DNA of 64,000 bases from Aeromonas piscicola (GCF_000820005.1 NZ_CDBL01000004.1:1-64000); one strand, 5' to 3'. Counted from the stretch's first letter, positions 47,287 to 57,912 are shown. Notes: generated by a model from the letters alone, not told the origin. Program-made: numbers and translations.

Positions 47287-49296
47287 ATGAAAATTGTCAC
47301 TACATCGAATCTGGGGCTGACTATCCTGCTCGGCTGCACACTGGGCATGGGGGTAATCGGCTGGTATGGCAGCCAGCGGCTGGCCGATTTGCTCTCCTAT
47401 GTATTGGGTGCTGCCTGGCAGACCGCCGATGGCGCCATGGAGGGATCCATAGAACTCGGCAACCAGTCGCTTTATATCCAGAAAATGCTCAGAGGCATGC
47501 CACTCGACGAGCCCGAGCTGCAACGGGCCAGAGAGGCAGCCACAGATGCCCTGCGCCGGGTAGGTGAAGGTCATCTCATCGATGAGACGGCAATCAACAC
47601 CATGGACCAGCACCAGCAGGATTATCGGCAACAGCAGGACAAGCTGCTGACGCTCTATCGTACCTATACCGGCGTCGATCAGGCGCTGCGCACCAGCTCG
47701 GAACGCATGTCCCGTCTCTCCACCCAACTGGAAGTGGTCGGCGATGGCGCAGTCGAGAGCCTCACCCAGTCGCCGGATCAGGCCATCAGCTGGAATGGCG
47801 GCCTCGCCACCCGCTGGCAAGCGGCCGACGGCGGTATGGAGGCCAACATCGGCTTCCTGCGCCAGCTCTATGCGCTGGAGAAGATGCAAAGCGAAGGCCC
47901 GACCCCCGCCATCCAGGTCGAGTTGAAGGAGGCGACCCGCTTCTATCAGGAGGCGGTCGATGGCATGCTGGCCACGGGGCTGTTCGATATCCCGGGTGAG
48001 GGGGAGTTCGCCGGCCAGTCGCTGGCGGTACAATACCGGGCCCTGCAGGCCGACAATCAGCGACTGATGAGCCAGTGGATTGCCGCCCTGAGCGATTACC
48101 AGAGCCAGCTGGCGCTATACGAGAGCAGTGCCGAACAGCTCAAGCAGGTGCTGGTCAAGGTCGAGGCCAAGGGTGATGCCACGGTCGAGGATCAGGTGAA
48201 TCAGCTCAATACCATCATCGGCCATACCAGGAACCTGATCCTGAGTGGCCTGGTGATTAGCCTGTTGATCGTCGCCCTCTGCGGTTTCTGGCTGGTTCGC
48301 ACCATAGTCAGACCCCTATTGCAGGTCAATCAGCGCATGCAGGACATAGCTGCTGGTGATGGCGATCTCAACGCGCGGATCAATCTCAAGCGGGACGATG
48401 AGATAGGCTCGCTGGCGAGCAGTGTGGATCGCTTCATCGAGAAGCTGCAGAAGATAATCAGCTCCACCATGGACAACAACCAGCATATCAGCGACCACGT
48501 GCACACCTCGGTCAACCGGGTCGAGGCCATCAGCCAGAGCAGCCGCCAGACCGCCGAACATGCCCAGGCGCTGCACCACGACAGCGAGCAGATGGTGCAG
48601 GTCGCCACCTCCATCTCGGACAGTTGCAGCCTGGCGGCGCAAAACGCCAACGAGGTACGCCAGCTTACCGCCGAGAGCAGTCAGTACGTGACCTCCGCCA
48701 GCAACGGCATGCAGCGGGTAGTTGTGGAGGTGGGCGAGTGCGCCAACGCCATCAACGCCCTCAAGGAGCAGGCGAGCCAGATTGGCCAGATCATCTCCAC
48801 CATCAGCAGTATCTCGGAGCAGACCAACCTGCTGGCGCTCAACGCTGCCATCGAGGCGGCCCGGGCCGGCGAGATGGGCCGGGGCTTTGCCGTGGTGGCC
48901 GACGAGGTGCGCACCCTGGCCAACCGTACCGCCTCCTCCAGTGCCGAGATCACCGAGGTGATCAACAGCATTCAACAGCAGACCGAGAAGGCCTACCTGA
49001 TGATGCAGCGCAACCTGAAAACCGTGGAGTCGGGCATGCAGGATTCCGACAACACCAAGCAGATCCTGTTCAAGGTGGAAGAAGCCATCGACCATCTGGC
49101 CGGCATGGTACAGCAGGTGGCGGATGCCACCGGCCAGCTCTCCCACACCCTGAGCCACACCTCGGACAAGGTCTCCGGCATCAGCCTGCAAGCCCAGACA
49201 GGTGAACAGGAGGCGCAGGAATGCCTGCAACTCGCCTCCTCCCTGCACCAGGCAAGCCTGCTGCAACAACGACTGCTGTCGCAATTTCGGGTCTGA
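47287..49296 (+). CDS. Methyl-accepting chemotaxis protein
   Basis: The 669-residue receptor has membrane helices at residues about 8-26 and 318-336. Between them lies a helical periplasmic sensor of about 290 residues that contains an apparent internal duplication ([20 protein letters not shown] and [20 protein letters not shown]). HAMP follows ([20 protein letters not shown]), then the signalling hairpin [20 protein letters not shown]. The ligand is unknown. An inverted repeat lies in its upstream region. Confidence 0.92.
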   Translation: MKIVTTSNLGLTILLGCTLGMGVIGWYGSQRLADLLSYVLGAAWQTADGAMEGSIELGNQSLYIQKMLRGMPLDEPELQRAREAATDALRRVGEGHLIDETAINTMDQHQQDYRQQQDKLLTLYRTYTGVDQALRTSSERMSRLSTQLEVVGDGAVESLTQSPDQAISWNGGLATRWQAADGGMEANIGFLRQLYALEKMQSEGPTPAIQVELKEATRFYQEAVDGMLATGLFDIPGEGEFAGQSLAVQYRALQADNQRLMSQWIAALSDYQSQLALYESSAEQLKQVLVKVEAKGDATVEDQVNQLNTIIGHTRNLILSGLVISLLIVALCGFWLVRTIVRPLLQVNQRMQDIAAGDGDLNARINLKRDDEIGSLASSVDRFIEKLQKIISSTMDNNQHISDHVHTSVNRVEAISQSSRQTAEHAQALHHDSEQMVQVATSISDSCSLAAQNANEVRQLTAESSQYVTSASNGMQRVVVEVGECANAINALKEQASQIGQIISTISSISEQTNLLALNAAIEAARAGEMGRGFAVVADEVRTLANRTASSSAEITEVINSIQQQTEKAYLMMQRNLKTVESGMQDSDNTKQILFKVEEAIDHLAGMVQQVADATGQLSHTLSHTSDKVSGISLQAQTGEQEAQECLQLASSLHQASLLQQRLLSQFRV

Positions 49297-49301
49297 CACG
49301 G

Positions 49302-49325
49302 GCGGGGGCCCGGCCCCCGCTTTCT
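49302..49325 (+). terminator. GC-rich terminator-like hairpin after the chemoreceptor gene
   Basis: GCGGGGGC and GCCCCCGC pair around three bases and TTTCT follows, close behind the stop. The T-run is short. Confidence 0.6.
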
Positions 49326-49432
49326 CCCGCTGCGCTAAATTTAGCCCTTGGGCCGCAAGGCCCTCCCTGTTAAAATTCCGCTCTTGAATTTATCCAGGGC
49401 CCCGCGGCCCGTCTTATCTAAGGTCACGAGCG

Positions 49433-51157
49433 ATGCGTACCAGCCAATACCTGCTTTCCACTCTCAAGGAAACCCCGTCCGACGCCGAAGTCGTCAGCCA
49501 TCAGCTGATGCTGCGCGCCGGCATGATCCGCAAACTGGCCTCCGGCATGTATGCCTGGCTGCCGTCCGGCCTGCGGGTACTGAAAAAGATCGAGAACATT
49601 GTTCGCGAAGAGATGAACAATGCTGGTGCCATCGAAGTCTCCATGCCGGTGGTACAACCCGCCGAGCTGTGGCAGGAGTCCGGCCGCTGGGATGACTACG
49701 GTCCCGAGCTGTGCCGCCTGACCGACCGTCACAACCGTCCCTTCGTGCTGGGCCCGACCCACGAAGAGGTGATCACCTCGCTGGTGCGTTACGAAGTGAA
49801 CAGCTACAAGCAGCTGCCGCTCAACCTCTACCAGATCCAGACCAAGTTCCGCGATGAAGTACGCCCCCGTTTCGGTGTGATGCGTGGTCGCGAGTTCCTG
49901 ATGAAGGACGCCTACTCCTTCCACATCGACAAGGCCTCGCTGATCGAGACCTACGAGCGGATGCATGCCGCCTACTGCGCCGCCTTCACCCGCATGGGGC
50001 TGAACTTCCGTCCGGTGCAGGCCGATACCGGCTCCATCGGCGGTACCGGTTCCCACGAATTCCAGGTGCTGGCTGAGAGCGGTGAAGATCTGATTGCCTT
50101 CTCCGATACCTCAGATTACGCCGCCAACATCGAGATGGCCGAAGCGCTGGCACCCGCTGGTGAGCGCGCTGCCGCGACCAAGGCCCTGACCAAGGTTGCC
50201 ACCCCGGCTGTTCACACCATAGATGACGTCGCTGCTTTCCTGAGCGTGGCACCGACCGCCATCGCCAAGACCCTGCTGGTACTGGCAGAGGAAGATGAGC
50301 ACGGCAAGCAGGCCGTCATCGCGCTGGTACTGCGTGGCGATCATGAGCTAAACGAGATCAAGGCCGAGAAACTACCGGGTGTTGCCAACCCGCTGACCTT
50401 CGCCAACGACGAGCAGATTAAAGCTGCCGCCGGTTGCGATGCGGGCTCCATCGGCCCGGTCGGCTTTGCCGGTCGCATCATCGTCGATCGCAGCGCAGCC
50501 CAGCTGAGCGATTTTATTTGCGGCGCCAACGAGACCGGCTTCCACCTGACCGGTGCCAACTGGGATCGCGACATTGCTACCTATGACGTTGCCGACCTGC
50601 GCAACGTGGTGGAAGGCGACCCGAGCCCGTGCGGCCAGGGCAAGCTGCTGCTCAAGCGCGGTATCGAAGTGGGCCACATCTTCCAGCTGGGTACCAAGTA
50701 CTCCGAAGCGATGAAGGCGAGCGTGCTGAACGAAGGCGGCAAGTCCGTCACCATGGAGATGGGTTGCTACGGTATCGGGGTTTCCCGTCTGGTGGCCGCC
50801 GCCATCGAGCAGAACAACGACCAGTACGGCATCATCTGGCCGGACGCCATAGCCCCGTTCGAAGTGGCCATAGTGCCGATGAACATGCACAAATCCGAGC
50901 GAGTGGCCGAGCAGGCACAGCAGTTCTACGCCGAGCTGAAGGCCGCCGGTGTGGATGTGCTGTTCGATGACCGCAAGGAGCGCCCGGGCGTCATGTTCGC
51001 CGACATGGAGCTGCTGGGTGTGCCGCACGCCATCGTCATCGGTGATCGCGGTCTGGACAACGGCGTGGTGGAGTACAAGTGCCGCCGCTCCGGCGAGAAG
51101 CAGGAAGTGGCGATCAAAGAGATCGTTGCCATGCTCAAGGCCAAGCTGGGTCGTTAA
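49433..51157 (+). CDS. proS: Prolyl-tRNA synthetase
   Basis: The 574-residue class II enzyme of the bacterial type has motif 1 around [20 protein letters not shown], motif 2 in [20 protein letters not shown], an inserted Ala-tRNA editing domain (residues about 225-400), motif 3 in [18 protein letters not shown] and a C-terminal anticodon-binding domain. Length and order fit the family. Codon use is biased as for a translation gene. Confidence 0.97.
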   Translation: MRTSQYLLSTLKETPSDAEVVSHQLMLRAGMIRKLASGMYAWLPSGLRVLKKIENIVREEMNNAGAIEVSMPVVQPAELWQESGRWDDYGPELCRLTDRHNRPFVLGPTHEEVITSLVRYEVNSYKQLPLNLYQIQTKFRDEVRPRFGVMRGREFLMKDAYSFHIDKASLIETYERMHAAYCAAFTRMGLNFRPVQADTGSIGGTGSHEFQVLAESGEDLIAFSDTSDYAANIEMAEALAPAGERAAATKALTKVATPAVHTIDDVAAFLSVAPTAIAKTLLVLAEEDEHGKQAVIALVLRGDHELNEIKAEKLPGVANPLTFANDEQIKAAAGCDAGSIGPVGFAGRIIVDRSAAQLSDFICGANETGFHLTGANWDRDIATYDVADLRNVVEGDPSPCGQGKLLLKRGIEVGHIFQLGTKYSEAMKASVLNEGGKSVTMEMGCYGIGVSRLVAAAIEQNNDQYGIIWPDAIAPFEVAIVPMNMHKSERVAEQAQQFYAELKAAGVDVLFDDRKERPGVMFADMELLGVPHAIVIGDRGLDNGVVEYKCRRSGEKQEVAIKEIVAMLKAKLGR

Positions 51158-51178
51158 TTCCGCCCCCCTTGCCAACAT

Positions 51179-51208
51179 AAAAAAGCGCGCCTGATGGCGC
51201 GCTTTTTG
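51179..51208. terminator. Terminator between the convergent proS and SDR genes
   Basis: AAAAGCGCGCC and GGCGCGCTTTT pair around TGAT. It follows proS closely and may serve the convergent SDR gene too. Confidence 0.88.
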
Positions 51209-51253
51209 TTTCTGCTGTACCTGACGAGAGGAAGCGGATGGCAGGGCTCTGCC

Positions 51254-51934
51254 TCAGCCATTGCGACCGATAAAGAGATCGGTCACATGGCAGCTACTTC
51301 TGGCCTCCAGCGCATCCAGCATGTAGGCCGCCGCATCTTCCGGGGTCATGAAACCGCTGGGGTCAACGTGCTCCGAGTTGTCCCAGAATTCGCTACGGAT
51401 CCCGCTCGGATAGAGGTTGACCAGCCGCAGGGGCGAGCTTTTCAGTTCGGCGCGCAAGGACTCCAGGAAGCCCCGCATCCCCCACTTGGAGGCGCAATAG
51501 AGGCTCTCGTTCGCCTTGCCCACCTGAGCGGCGGAGGAGAGCACGTTGGCCAACACTCCGCCCTTGTCGCCGATAAGCCGTACCGTCTGCTGGGCCACCA
51601 GAATGGTGGAGATAAGATTGCTCTCCACCACCCGGCGGATCTGCTCGGCGGTATAGACACCGACCGGACCAAACTCGCCCACGCCGGCGCAGTGCAGCAC
51701 CAGCTCGGGCAAACCGCCCCACTCCACCGCGGCGGCAAACGCCACGTCAACTTCCTCGTGGTGCGCCAGATCGGCGGCTATGCCGATCACGGCGCTACCG
51801 AGCAGCCGCTCCTGTTCCTGCAACCGCTGATAACGACGCCCCATCATGGAGACCTGATGACCGCGTTCAACCAGTCCTATCGTCAGAGCACGACCCAGCC
51901 CGGATCCCGCCCCCGTCACTATGATGTGGCCCAT
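51254..51934 (-). CDS. Short-chain dehydrogenase/reductase
   Basis: The 226-residue protein has the nucleotide-binding TGAGSGLGRAL at the N terminus, an NVLSSAAQ block with the catalytic serine, and the Y-x3-K pair in SLYCASKWGMRG. SDR enzymes interconvert alcohols and ketones with NAD(P)H. The absence of a long substrate loop gives no hint of substrate. It is separated from the next gene on the same strand by 31 bases. Confidence 0.88.
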   Translation of the reverse strand: MGHIIVTGAGSGLGRALTIGLVERGHQVSMMGRRYQRLQEQERLLGSAVIGIAADLAHHEEVDVAFAAAVEWGGLPELVLHCAGVGEFGPVGVYTAEQIRRVVESNLISTILVAQQTVRLIGDKGGVLANVLSSAAQVGKANESLYCASKWGMRGFLESLRAELKSSPLRLVNLYPSGIRSEFWDNSEHVDPSGFMTPEDAAAYMLDALEARSSCHVTDLFIGRNG

Positions 51935-51965
51935 TATCGCTCCTCGTCGTCAGCTGACGGTCAGA

Positions 51966-52595
51966 TTAGAAAGTGAATTCGCCGCCGATGAACCAGCCAT
52001 CAACCCGCTGATCAACGCGATCGAAGTCCATGCTTGCATCTCGCCAGCCGGCACGCACCTTGAGGGGGACGGAAGCGAACTTGTAGGAGCCACCCAGACG
52101 GTAGTCATAGTTGTCGGCATCCTGCACGCGGGCATCGCCGAAGGCGGCAAAGCCGGTACCCGGGATGCGCACTTCGGCACCCGTGTAAGCCATCAGCACA
52201 TCCTTGTCATAGGAGTAGTGCTGGGTGTTGAAATCGCCATCGTAACGACGGCCGGTCAGACCCAGGTCAATCTGGAACAGGTCGTTGTTGAACAGGCGAT
52301 AGTAGAGGCTCAGGTCGTAGGCCATCAGATCGTTATTGAGGGCACCGCCGCTGGTACCGAAATCGGACATCTCGAACTTGGCGTTGGGCAGCAGAATGAT
52401 GCCGTGCTCCAGTTGCAGATAGCCGCTCCAGTTGTAATTTTCGTCATAGCTGCCGTTGGCCCCGACACCGTTGATCTGGCCGCTGCCCTGCGCGTTCCAT
52501 ACATCGGTACCGGCAGCGATACGCCAGTCATCAGCAGCCATGGCAGCTTGGCTGAACAGGGCCAGCACACAACCGGCAATCAAGGTCTTCTTCAT
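51966..52595 (-). CDS. Outer-membrane beta-barrel protein, TIGR04219-like
   Basis: The 209-residue protein has a signal peptide (KKTLIAGCVLALFSQAAMA) and a barrel of alternating strands rich in Y, D and G, ending in aromatic F (GWFIGGEFTF), the C-terminal signal for barrel assembly. It resembles the small TIGR04219 outer-membrane family of vibrios and relatives. Cargo and role are unknown. Two ATGs are adjacent; the second gives better ribosome spacing. Confidence 0.82.
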   Translation of the reverse strand: MKKTLIAGCVLALFSQAAMAADDWRIAAGTDVWNAQGSGQINGVGANGSYDENYNWSGYLQLEHGIILLPNAKFEMSDFGTSGGALNNDLMAYDLSLYYRLFNNDLFQIDLGLTGRRYDGDFNTQHYSYDKDVLMAYTGAEVRIPGTGFAAFGDARVQDADNYDYRLGGSYKFASVPLKVRAGWRDASMDFDRVDQRVDGWFIGGEFTF

Positions 52596-52687
52596 CATGT
52601 CACTCTCTTATGGACTGGAAAGGCCATCATTTTACCCAGTGCGACGGGAATACACAGTGTAAAAAACTGAACAAGCGTCCATTAATG

Positions 52688-53128
52688 TCAGTGCTGCATG
52701 CCTGCCATGGGTTCAATTGGCTTTACCGGCAGGCTCAATTCCAGCTTCTGACCGTCATCCATGGTCAGGGTCAGCGGGAAGGGAGTGCCCTGAGACAGCT
52801 CGCGCACCTCGAACAGCATGATGTGGAAGCTGCCGGGTTTGAGCGCCACTTCCCCTTTTGCCGGCACTTCTATGCTCTCGACCTGGCGCATCTTCATGAC
52901 CCCGTTCTCGTGCAGATGGGTGTGCAGTTCGGCCCGGCCCACCTCGGGCGAGGCGGCGGCGACCAGCTTCACCGATTTGTCGGCGTCATTTTTCAGCACC
53001 AGAAAGGCGGCTGTATTGGGAGAACCGGGTGGCAGCAGACGCACATAGCCATCAACGGCATCGACCTTGGCCAAAGCCGGCGCCGCCAGACCCAGGGCCA
53101 GCAGGGAATAAAACGCACGTTTAAACAT
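52688..53128 (-). CDS. PCu(A)C-type periplasmic copper chaperone
   Basis: The 146-residue protein has a signal peptide (FKRAFYSLLALGLAAPALA) and the PCuAC copper-binding set: histidines and methionines in HTHLHENGVMKMRQVESIEV and HIMLFEVREL, with further Met/His at the C-terminal tail (MAGMQH). It probably delivers Cu(I) to haem-copper oxidase assembly in the periplasm. No SCO protein is adjacent. Confidence 0.9.
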   Translation of the reverse strand: MFKRAFYSLLALGLAAPALAKVDAVDGYVRLLPPGSPNTAAFLVLKNDADKSVKLVAAASPEVGRAELHTHLHENGVMKMRQVESIEVPAKGEVALKPGSFHIMLFEVRELSQGTPFPLTLTMDDGQKLELSLPVKPIEPMAGMQH

Positions 53129-53217
53129 GGTTGAAATCCTTTTATGATGTTGTTAAACGCCGTGAAGATTACCGCAGCGGTAAGCTTTTGACAGCCTGTG
53201 ATAACAAGGATTTAGAC

Positions 53218-53967
53218 ATGGACCCCATTATCGTTGCAGAGCAGCAGGATGGTTTGCTCACCCTGACCCTCAATCGCCCCGACAAGCGCAACGCCCTCAA
53301 TACCGAGATGTATCTCGCCCTCACCGCAGCACTACGCCAAGCGACACAAGATGACGCCGTGCATGTGTTGCTGATACAGGGACAAAGCGATTGCTTCACC
53401 GCCGGCAATGACCTGGCCGATTTTATGGGCAAATCCAGCCTGGATGCCGATGACCCCATTTTGCAGTTCCTGCACACCCTGGCGGATTTTCCCAAACCCG
53501 TCATAGCTGCGGTCGCTGGCCCCGCCGTCGGCATAGGCACCACCCTGCTGCTGCACTGCGATCTTGTCTATCTGGCGGACAACGCCCGGCTGCAACTGCC
53601 GTTCGTCGAGCTGGGGCTGGTGCCGGAGTTTGCCTCCAGTCTGCTCTTGCCCCGCGCCGTGGGCCATCTGAAGGCGGCGGAGCTCTTGCTGCTGGCCGAG
53701 GCCATCGATGCCTGTGAGGCGCTGCGTCTGGGCCTTGCCAACCGGGTGGTGGCCACCGATGCGCTGCTGGCCCTGGCCCGTGAGCAGGGTTTGAAACTGG
53801 CGGCCAAACCGCCAAAGGCGCTACAGAAGAGCAAGGCCCTGCTCAAGCAGGAGCTCAGGCAGGCGGTGCACTTCGTCATCGATCTGGAGGCGCGCGCCTT
53901 CTCCCTCGCCCTGCAAGGGGAAGAAGCGCAGCAGCGGATCGCGCAAAGGCTCAAGCCTAGAGGCTAA
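53218..53967 (+). CDS. Enoyl-CoA hydratase/isomerase-family protein
   Basis: The 249-residue crotonase has the oxyanion-hole motifs TAGNDLADFMG and AAVAGPAVGIGTTLLLHCDL, and VELGLVPEFASSLLLPRAVG, in which glutamates usually sit. It looks closest to the isomerase-like branch (PaaG/ECI). Pathway genes are absent, so the substrate is open. ATG 53218 follows AAGGATTTAGAC; an in-frame TTG at 53131 is not supported. Confidence 0.87.
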   Translation: MDPIIVAEQQDGLLTLTLNRPDKRNALNTEMYLALTAALRQATQDDAVHVLLIQGQSDCFTAGNDLADFMGKSSLDADDPILQFLHTLADFPKPVIAAVAGPAVGIGTTLLLHCDLVYLADNARLQLPFVELGLVPEFASSLLLPRAVGHLKAAELLLLAEAIDACEALRLGLANRVVATDALLALAREQGLKLAAKPPKALQKSKALLKQELRQAVHFVIDLEARAFSLALQGEEAQQRIAQRLKPRG

Positions 53968-53970
53968 TCC

Positions 53971-54399
53971 TCAGTTGAGGCGAAAACGGCCGATCAGCTC
54001 GCAGCCCTGCACCTTGTCCTGCAGCTGGATCAATTTGGCGATCTCGGGATTGGGGTGACGCTTGAGGAAGGAGATGAGCGCCGCCCGGCAGCAACCCAGC
54101 TCACTGATGAGAGCTTCACACCCCAGGTTTGGGCACTGGGGCACCAACGCTGTCACCAGCTCGGAGGCGAGCTTGAGGTAGCGCAGCTCATAAGCGGGCT
54201 CCTCCATGGCGCGCCAGAAGTCGGCAAGCCGATGGCAGGTGGCCACCCGCATGCTGGCCAGTTCGTCCAGATCTTCATCGACCAGTTCGTACACTTCGGC
54301 AAGCGCCTGCTGATAGAGACAGATGGCGGCGCCGAGCGCCCCGGCCCCCAATGCGTTTTCGGCCTCCAGCATGTAGCGCTGCCAGACATGATTCGTCAT
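53971..54399 (-). CDS. TPR-like cytoplasmic protein of unknown function
   Basis: The 142-residue protein is all-helical and opens WQRYMLEAENALGAGALGAA then ICLYQQAL, a TPR-like pair resembling DUF2753 of vibrios. Conserved-looking cysteines occur in CPNLGCEALISELGCCRAA. It has no signal peptide. It converges on the crotonase gene with a three-base gap. Function is unknown. Confidence 0.7.
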   Translation of the reverse strand: MTNHVWQRYMLEAENALGAGALGAAICLYQQALAEVYELVDEDLDELASMRVATCHRLADFWRAMEEPAYELRYLKLASELVTALVPQCPNLGCEALISELGCCRAALISFLKRHPNPEIAKLIQLQDKVQGCELIGRFRLN

Positions 54400-54700
54400 G
54401 ACGGTCTCCCGAGTCTATGGGTGGGATCCTCATCATGCCCAGTCGAGAATGAATATCAACCCGATATTTTGTGCAGGTTTTAACCAGAAAAGCCTCGCCG
54501 GGTTGGCATAGCCCTTCTCATGTCTTACCATCCGGGTTCATCATCTGGCCTCCACCGTCAGGACCCCGTCTTCATGTTGCGACCCCGTTTACCCCAGGAT
54601 CTGGGCTGCTCGACCCTGTGCGTGCCCCGCCTGCTGGTCTGGATCTATTAGCTGCGCTCCTCGCGCCATTCATCCTGTCCATTCAACGAGGAACACAGCC
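54400..54700. other. Intergenic region without a recognisable gene
   Basis: It lies between two divergently transcribed genes and should hold their promoters. I see no clear promoter pair, hairpin or conserved frame. Confidence 0.4.
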
Positions 54701-55363
54701 ATGACACACTGCCAACACTGGTCGCAGGTCGAATACCTGCATCTGACGGTGACCAATCCCAACATCTGCCTCAAGGGGCGGCACAGCTACTACTCGGGGG
54801 CCTGGGACGGCCTGTTCGAGGAAGAGGCCGTGCGCTATCTCTATGGCGACAACTTTAGCCGCAGCCCAGACACCGGCTGGAAGCCGCTCTGGCACATAGA
54901 CAAGCTCCACATAGGCGACTATGTGCAAATCGCCGCCGGCGTGAAGATCATCATGGGGGGCAACCACACCCACAACCCGGCCTTCATCAGCACCTATCCG
55001 TTTGCCGATCTGGATGCCCTCCAGCGCAGCTACCTCCCCGCCGGCGATACCCGTATCGGCAACGATGTCTGGATAGGAATGGAAGCCATGATAATGCCGG
55101 GCGTCACTATCGGGGATGGCGCCATTATCGCCGCCCACAGCCTGGTGACGCGGGACGTACCGGCCTACAGCATGGTGGCAGGCACGCCAGCCAGAGTGAT
55201 CCGCCAGCGCTTTGGCTCGGACGAGATTGCCCGGCTACAGGCGCTCGCCTGGTGGGACTGGCCCGATGAACAGGTGCAAGCCCTGCTGCCGCTGATCCAG
55301 CAAGGCGAGGTGGTCTTGCTGGAACAAGCCGCCGCCCGCTGGCAACCGGCCGAACAGTCGTGA
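54701..55363 (+). CDS. CatB/Vat-type hexapeptide-repeat acetyltransferase
   Basis: The 220-residue left-handed beta-helix enzyme has hexapeptide repeats (IGNDVWIGMEAMIMPGVTIG, then DGAIIAAHSLV) and the catalytic histidine in MGGNHTHNPAFIST, as in xenobiotic acetyltransferases that modify chloramphenicol or streptogramins. Chromosomal CatB-like proteins are common in Aeromonas and may not confer resistance. GAGGAACACAGCC precedes the ATG. Confidence 0.9.
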   Translation: MTHCQHWSQVEYLHLTVTNPNICLKGRHSYYSGAWDGLFEEEAVRYLYGDNFSRSPDTGWKPLWHIDKLHIGDYVQIAAGVKIIMGGNHTHNPAFISTYPFADLDALQRSYLPAGDTRIGNDVWIGMEAMIMPGVTIGDGAIIAAHSLVTRDVPAYSMVAGTPARVIRQRFGSDEIARLQALAWWDWPDEQVQALLPLIQQGEVVLLEQAAARWQPAEQS

Positions 55364-55370
55364 CGACACC

Positions 55371-55397
55371 AGAGCGGGGTGCCAGGCACCCCGCTCT
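55371..55397. terminator. Perfect palindrome between convergent genes
   Basis: AGAGCGGGGTGCC and GGCACCCCGCTCT form a 13-bp perfect stem with a one-base centre. No T-run follows on either strand, so termination is plausible but not sure. Confidence 0.55.
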
Positions 55398-55418
55398 AGT
55401 GACTGGTTTGGCTGTTGC

Positions 55419-56126
55419 TCAGCTGCCACTGCGCGACTGATTGACCCGGCACTGCTTGCCGGGATAGCCGGGCAGATCCCCCGCCTTGCTGCTGCACGCC
55501 AGCCGCTTGGCCTGATAGAGACGATCCGCCAGATTGACGCCATCGACCGGCAACCAGTCCATCTGCTGGCCGAGCCAGCTGGCCCAGGCAAACTCGACAA
55601 AATAGACCTGATCCCGCTTCTCGAAATAACCCGCATCCTGCAGCATGCCCGCCACGGTCCGGTAGGGGTAATCCGACAGCTCGCCGATATGGGCAGGCAA
55701 CTGCTCCGGTGTCAGGGGAGATCCCTTCTCATCCTTGAGCCAGGCCCAGTGATTGCCCTGCATCTGGCTCCAGAAGCTGGACTTGTCCTGCAGCCGCGCG
55801 ATCACCTTGACCCTGGCCTGCTTCACTCCCAGTTGCCACAGCGCCTTGGTGAGGTGATGCCTGTCCACTAGCCAGTAGCCACCATCCGGTGCTATGACGA
55901 TGGGGATCTCTTTCTTTTTCATCACTTTATCAAGCTGCTTAATGCTCTTGCCCGCCAGTTCTGCCTGAGTATTGTCGACCTGGATCTGGCCGACCCCGCC
56001 CTGGGTCGGGTGCAGCTGATCTATGTTCACCTCGCACCAGCTGCCGACCTGAGTCTCGCGCTCACAAGGCGCCAGCGCCCAGGCGCCCTGACTGATGGCC
56101 AAGGCCAACAGGATCCATGCTCTCAT
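55419..56126 (-). CDS. Exported ParB-like protein
   Basis: The 235-residue protein has a signal peptide (RAWILLALAISQGAWALA) and a ParB/sulfiredoxin-like domain: IDQLHPTQGGVGQIQVDN, then GGYWLVDRHHLTKALWQLGV, the place of the ParB nucleotide motif. Exported proteins with this domain (ParB-like_2 type) are known but not characterised. The five cysteines suit the periplasm. Function is unknown. Confidence 0.82.
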   Translation of the reverse strand: MRAWILLALAISQGAWALAPCERETQVGSWCEVNIDQLHPTQGGVGQIQVDNTQAELAGKSIKQLDKVMKKKEIPIVIAPDGGYWLVDRHHLTKALWQLGVKQARVKVIARLQDKSSFWSQMQGNHWAWLKDEKGSPLTPEQLPAHIGELSDYPYRTVAGMLQDAGYFEKRDQVYFVEFAWASWLGQQMDWLPVDGVNLADRLYQAKRLACSSKAGDLPGYPGKQCRVNQSRSGS

Positions 56127-56307
56127 CGTTCACTCCTCTTCCCCTGATCGCAGATCAGCGGGTCAAATAAGGTTCCATACCATCCCTGAAATCCAGGGAC
56201 TCATACTGGCGGTCTGACCAGCAAAGGGGATATCATGATTTCCCGTCTGCCGGCGATCATTTCTCGCCGAGTTTTCTCCCCGCTTCACACTATTTGAAGG
56301 ATTAGCC

Positions 56308-57912
56308 ATGAAAGGATGGAGTCCCTTGCTGGCCCTGCTGAGTTGTGCCTGTGTCCAGGCCGCCGATGTTCCGCCCGGCACTCAACTCGCCGCCGAACAG
56401 ACCGTCGTACGTCATCTGAAAGATGAACCGGCGAGCCTGAGCCCGCTAAAACTGGTCGGCCTGCCCGAACTGCAGGTATTGCGGGATCTCTACGAGGGGC
56501 TGCTGACCCAGGGACCGGACGGCAAGGTGCTGCCTGGCGTGGCCGCCAGCTGGGACAACAAGGACAATCAGCAGTTTACCTTCCATCTGCGACCGGATGC
56601 GCGCTGGTCAAACGGCGACAAGGTCAAGGCTGCCGACTTCGTCTACGGCTGGCGCAAACTGGTTGATCCGAAAGAAGCCGCGACCTTCGCCTGGTTTGCC
56701 CAGCTGGCCCGCTTCGACAAGGTGGACGAGATAGTGGCCGGCAAGCTTGCCCCCAGCGAACTTGGGGTCAAGGCGCTCGACGAGCACACGCTGCAGGTGA
56801 CCCTCTCCCAGCCAGTCCCCTATTTCCTGAGCCTGCTGACCCATCCCAGCCTGTCCCCCCTGCATCAGGCCAGCATGGAACAGTACGGCAGCCAGTGGAC
56901 CCAGCCGGGTAAGCTGGTCGGCAACGGCGCCTTCGTGCTGAGCCACCGGGTGGTGAACGAGAAGCTGGAGCTGACCCCCAACCCCTATTACTGGGATCGC
57001 GCCCATACAGTGCTGACCAAGGTTACCTTCGTGCCCATCAACCAGGAAACGGCCGCCACCAACCGCTACCTGGCCGGGGATCTGCACATCACGGAGTCCT
57101 TCCCCAAGGAGCAGTATCACAAGCTGATGCAGCAGATCCCGGGGGAGGTTCATACCCCGGATCAACTCGGCACCTATTACTACGCCTTCAACACCCAACA
57201 GCCGCCGCTGAACGATGTGCGGGTGCGCAAGGCGCTCTCCTACACCATCGACCGCGGCCTCATCGCCGCCAAGGTGCTGGGCACGGGCGAGAAACCGGCC
57301 TATCACTTCACCCCGGACGTGGTGGCCGGTTTCGAGCCCAAGGCCAACCTGCTCTCCAGCAGCAGCCAGCAGGCGCTGGATGAGAAAGCCAAGGCACTGC
57401 TCAAGGAGGCCGGTTACGGCCCGGGCAAGCCGCTCAAGCTCACCCTGCTCTACAACACAGCGGAAATTCACAAGAAGATGGCGCTGGCCATCGCCAACCT
57501 CTGGAAGCAGAAACTGGGCGCCCAGGTCGAGCTCACCAATCAGGAGTGGAAAACCTATCTCGACAGCCGCCAAAGCGGCCAGTTCGAGGTGATCCGCTCC
57601 TCCTGGGTGGCCGATTACAACGATCCCTCCGCCTTCCTCGGTCTGTGGGGCTCCCACCACAGCGGCAACATGGCCCGCTTCGCCAACGCCGGCTACGATG
57701 CCCTGCTGACCAAGGCGGCCAGCAGCCAGGATCCCCGCGAGCGGGCCCGGCTGTTCGATGAAGCCGAAACCATATTGCAGGATGAGGCGCCGATCGCTCC
57801 CATCTATCAATACACCAACGCCCGGCTGATCAAACCCTGGCTCAAGGGTTACCCCATCAACAACCCGGAAGACGTGGCCTATAGCCGCCAGATCTACCTC
57901 ATCAAGCACTGA
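56308..57912 (+). CDS. Peptide ABC transporter substrate-binding protein, OppA-like
   Basis: The 534-residue protein has a signal peptide and the SBP_bac_5 fold, with VVRHLKDEPASLSPLKLVGL near the N terminus, FHLRPDARWSNGDKVKAADF and WVADYNDPSAFLGLWGS. It should bind oligopeptides in the periplasm for an Opp-type importer. No permease genes lie beside it, so it may share a remote transporter, as MppA does. AAGGATTAGCC precedes the ATG. Confidence 0.92.
   Translation: MKGWSPLLALLSCACVQAADVPPGTQLAAEQTVVRHLKDEPASLSPLKLVGLPELQVLRDLYEGLLTQGPDGKVLPGVAASWDNKDNQQFTFHLRPDARWSNGDKVKAADFVYGWRKLVDPKEAATFAWFAQLARFDKVDEIVAGKLAPSELGVKALDEHTLQVTLSQPVPYFLSLLTHPSLSPLHQASMEQYGSQWTQPGKLVGNGAFVLSHRVVNEKLELTPNPYYWDRAHTVLTKVTFVPINQETAATNRYLAGDLHITESFPKEQYHKLMQQIPGEVHTPDQLGTYYYAFNTQQPPLNDVRVRKALSYTIDRGLIAAKVLGTGEKPAYHFTPDVVAGFEPKANLLSSSSQQALDEKAKALLKEAGYGPGKPLKLTLLYNTAEIHKKMALAIANLWKQKLGAQVELTNQEWKTYLDSRQSGQFEVIRSSWVADYNDPSAFLGLWGSHHSGNMARFANAGYDALLTKAASSQDPRERARLFDEAETILQDEAPIAPIYQYTNARLIKPWLKGYPINNPEDVAYSRQIYLIKH

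Noticed and set aside
53131..53217. N-terminal extension of the enoyl-CoA hydratase-like protein from TTG 53131
   Set aside because: The extension has no family resemblance and ATG 53218 has a good ribosome-binding site.
54471..54704. 77-codon plus-strand frame before the CatB-like gene
   Set aside because: Proline-rich, no ribosome-binding site and no recognisable motif.
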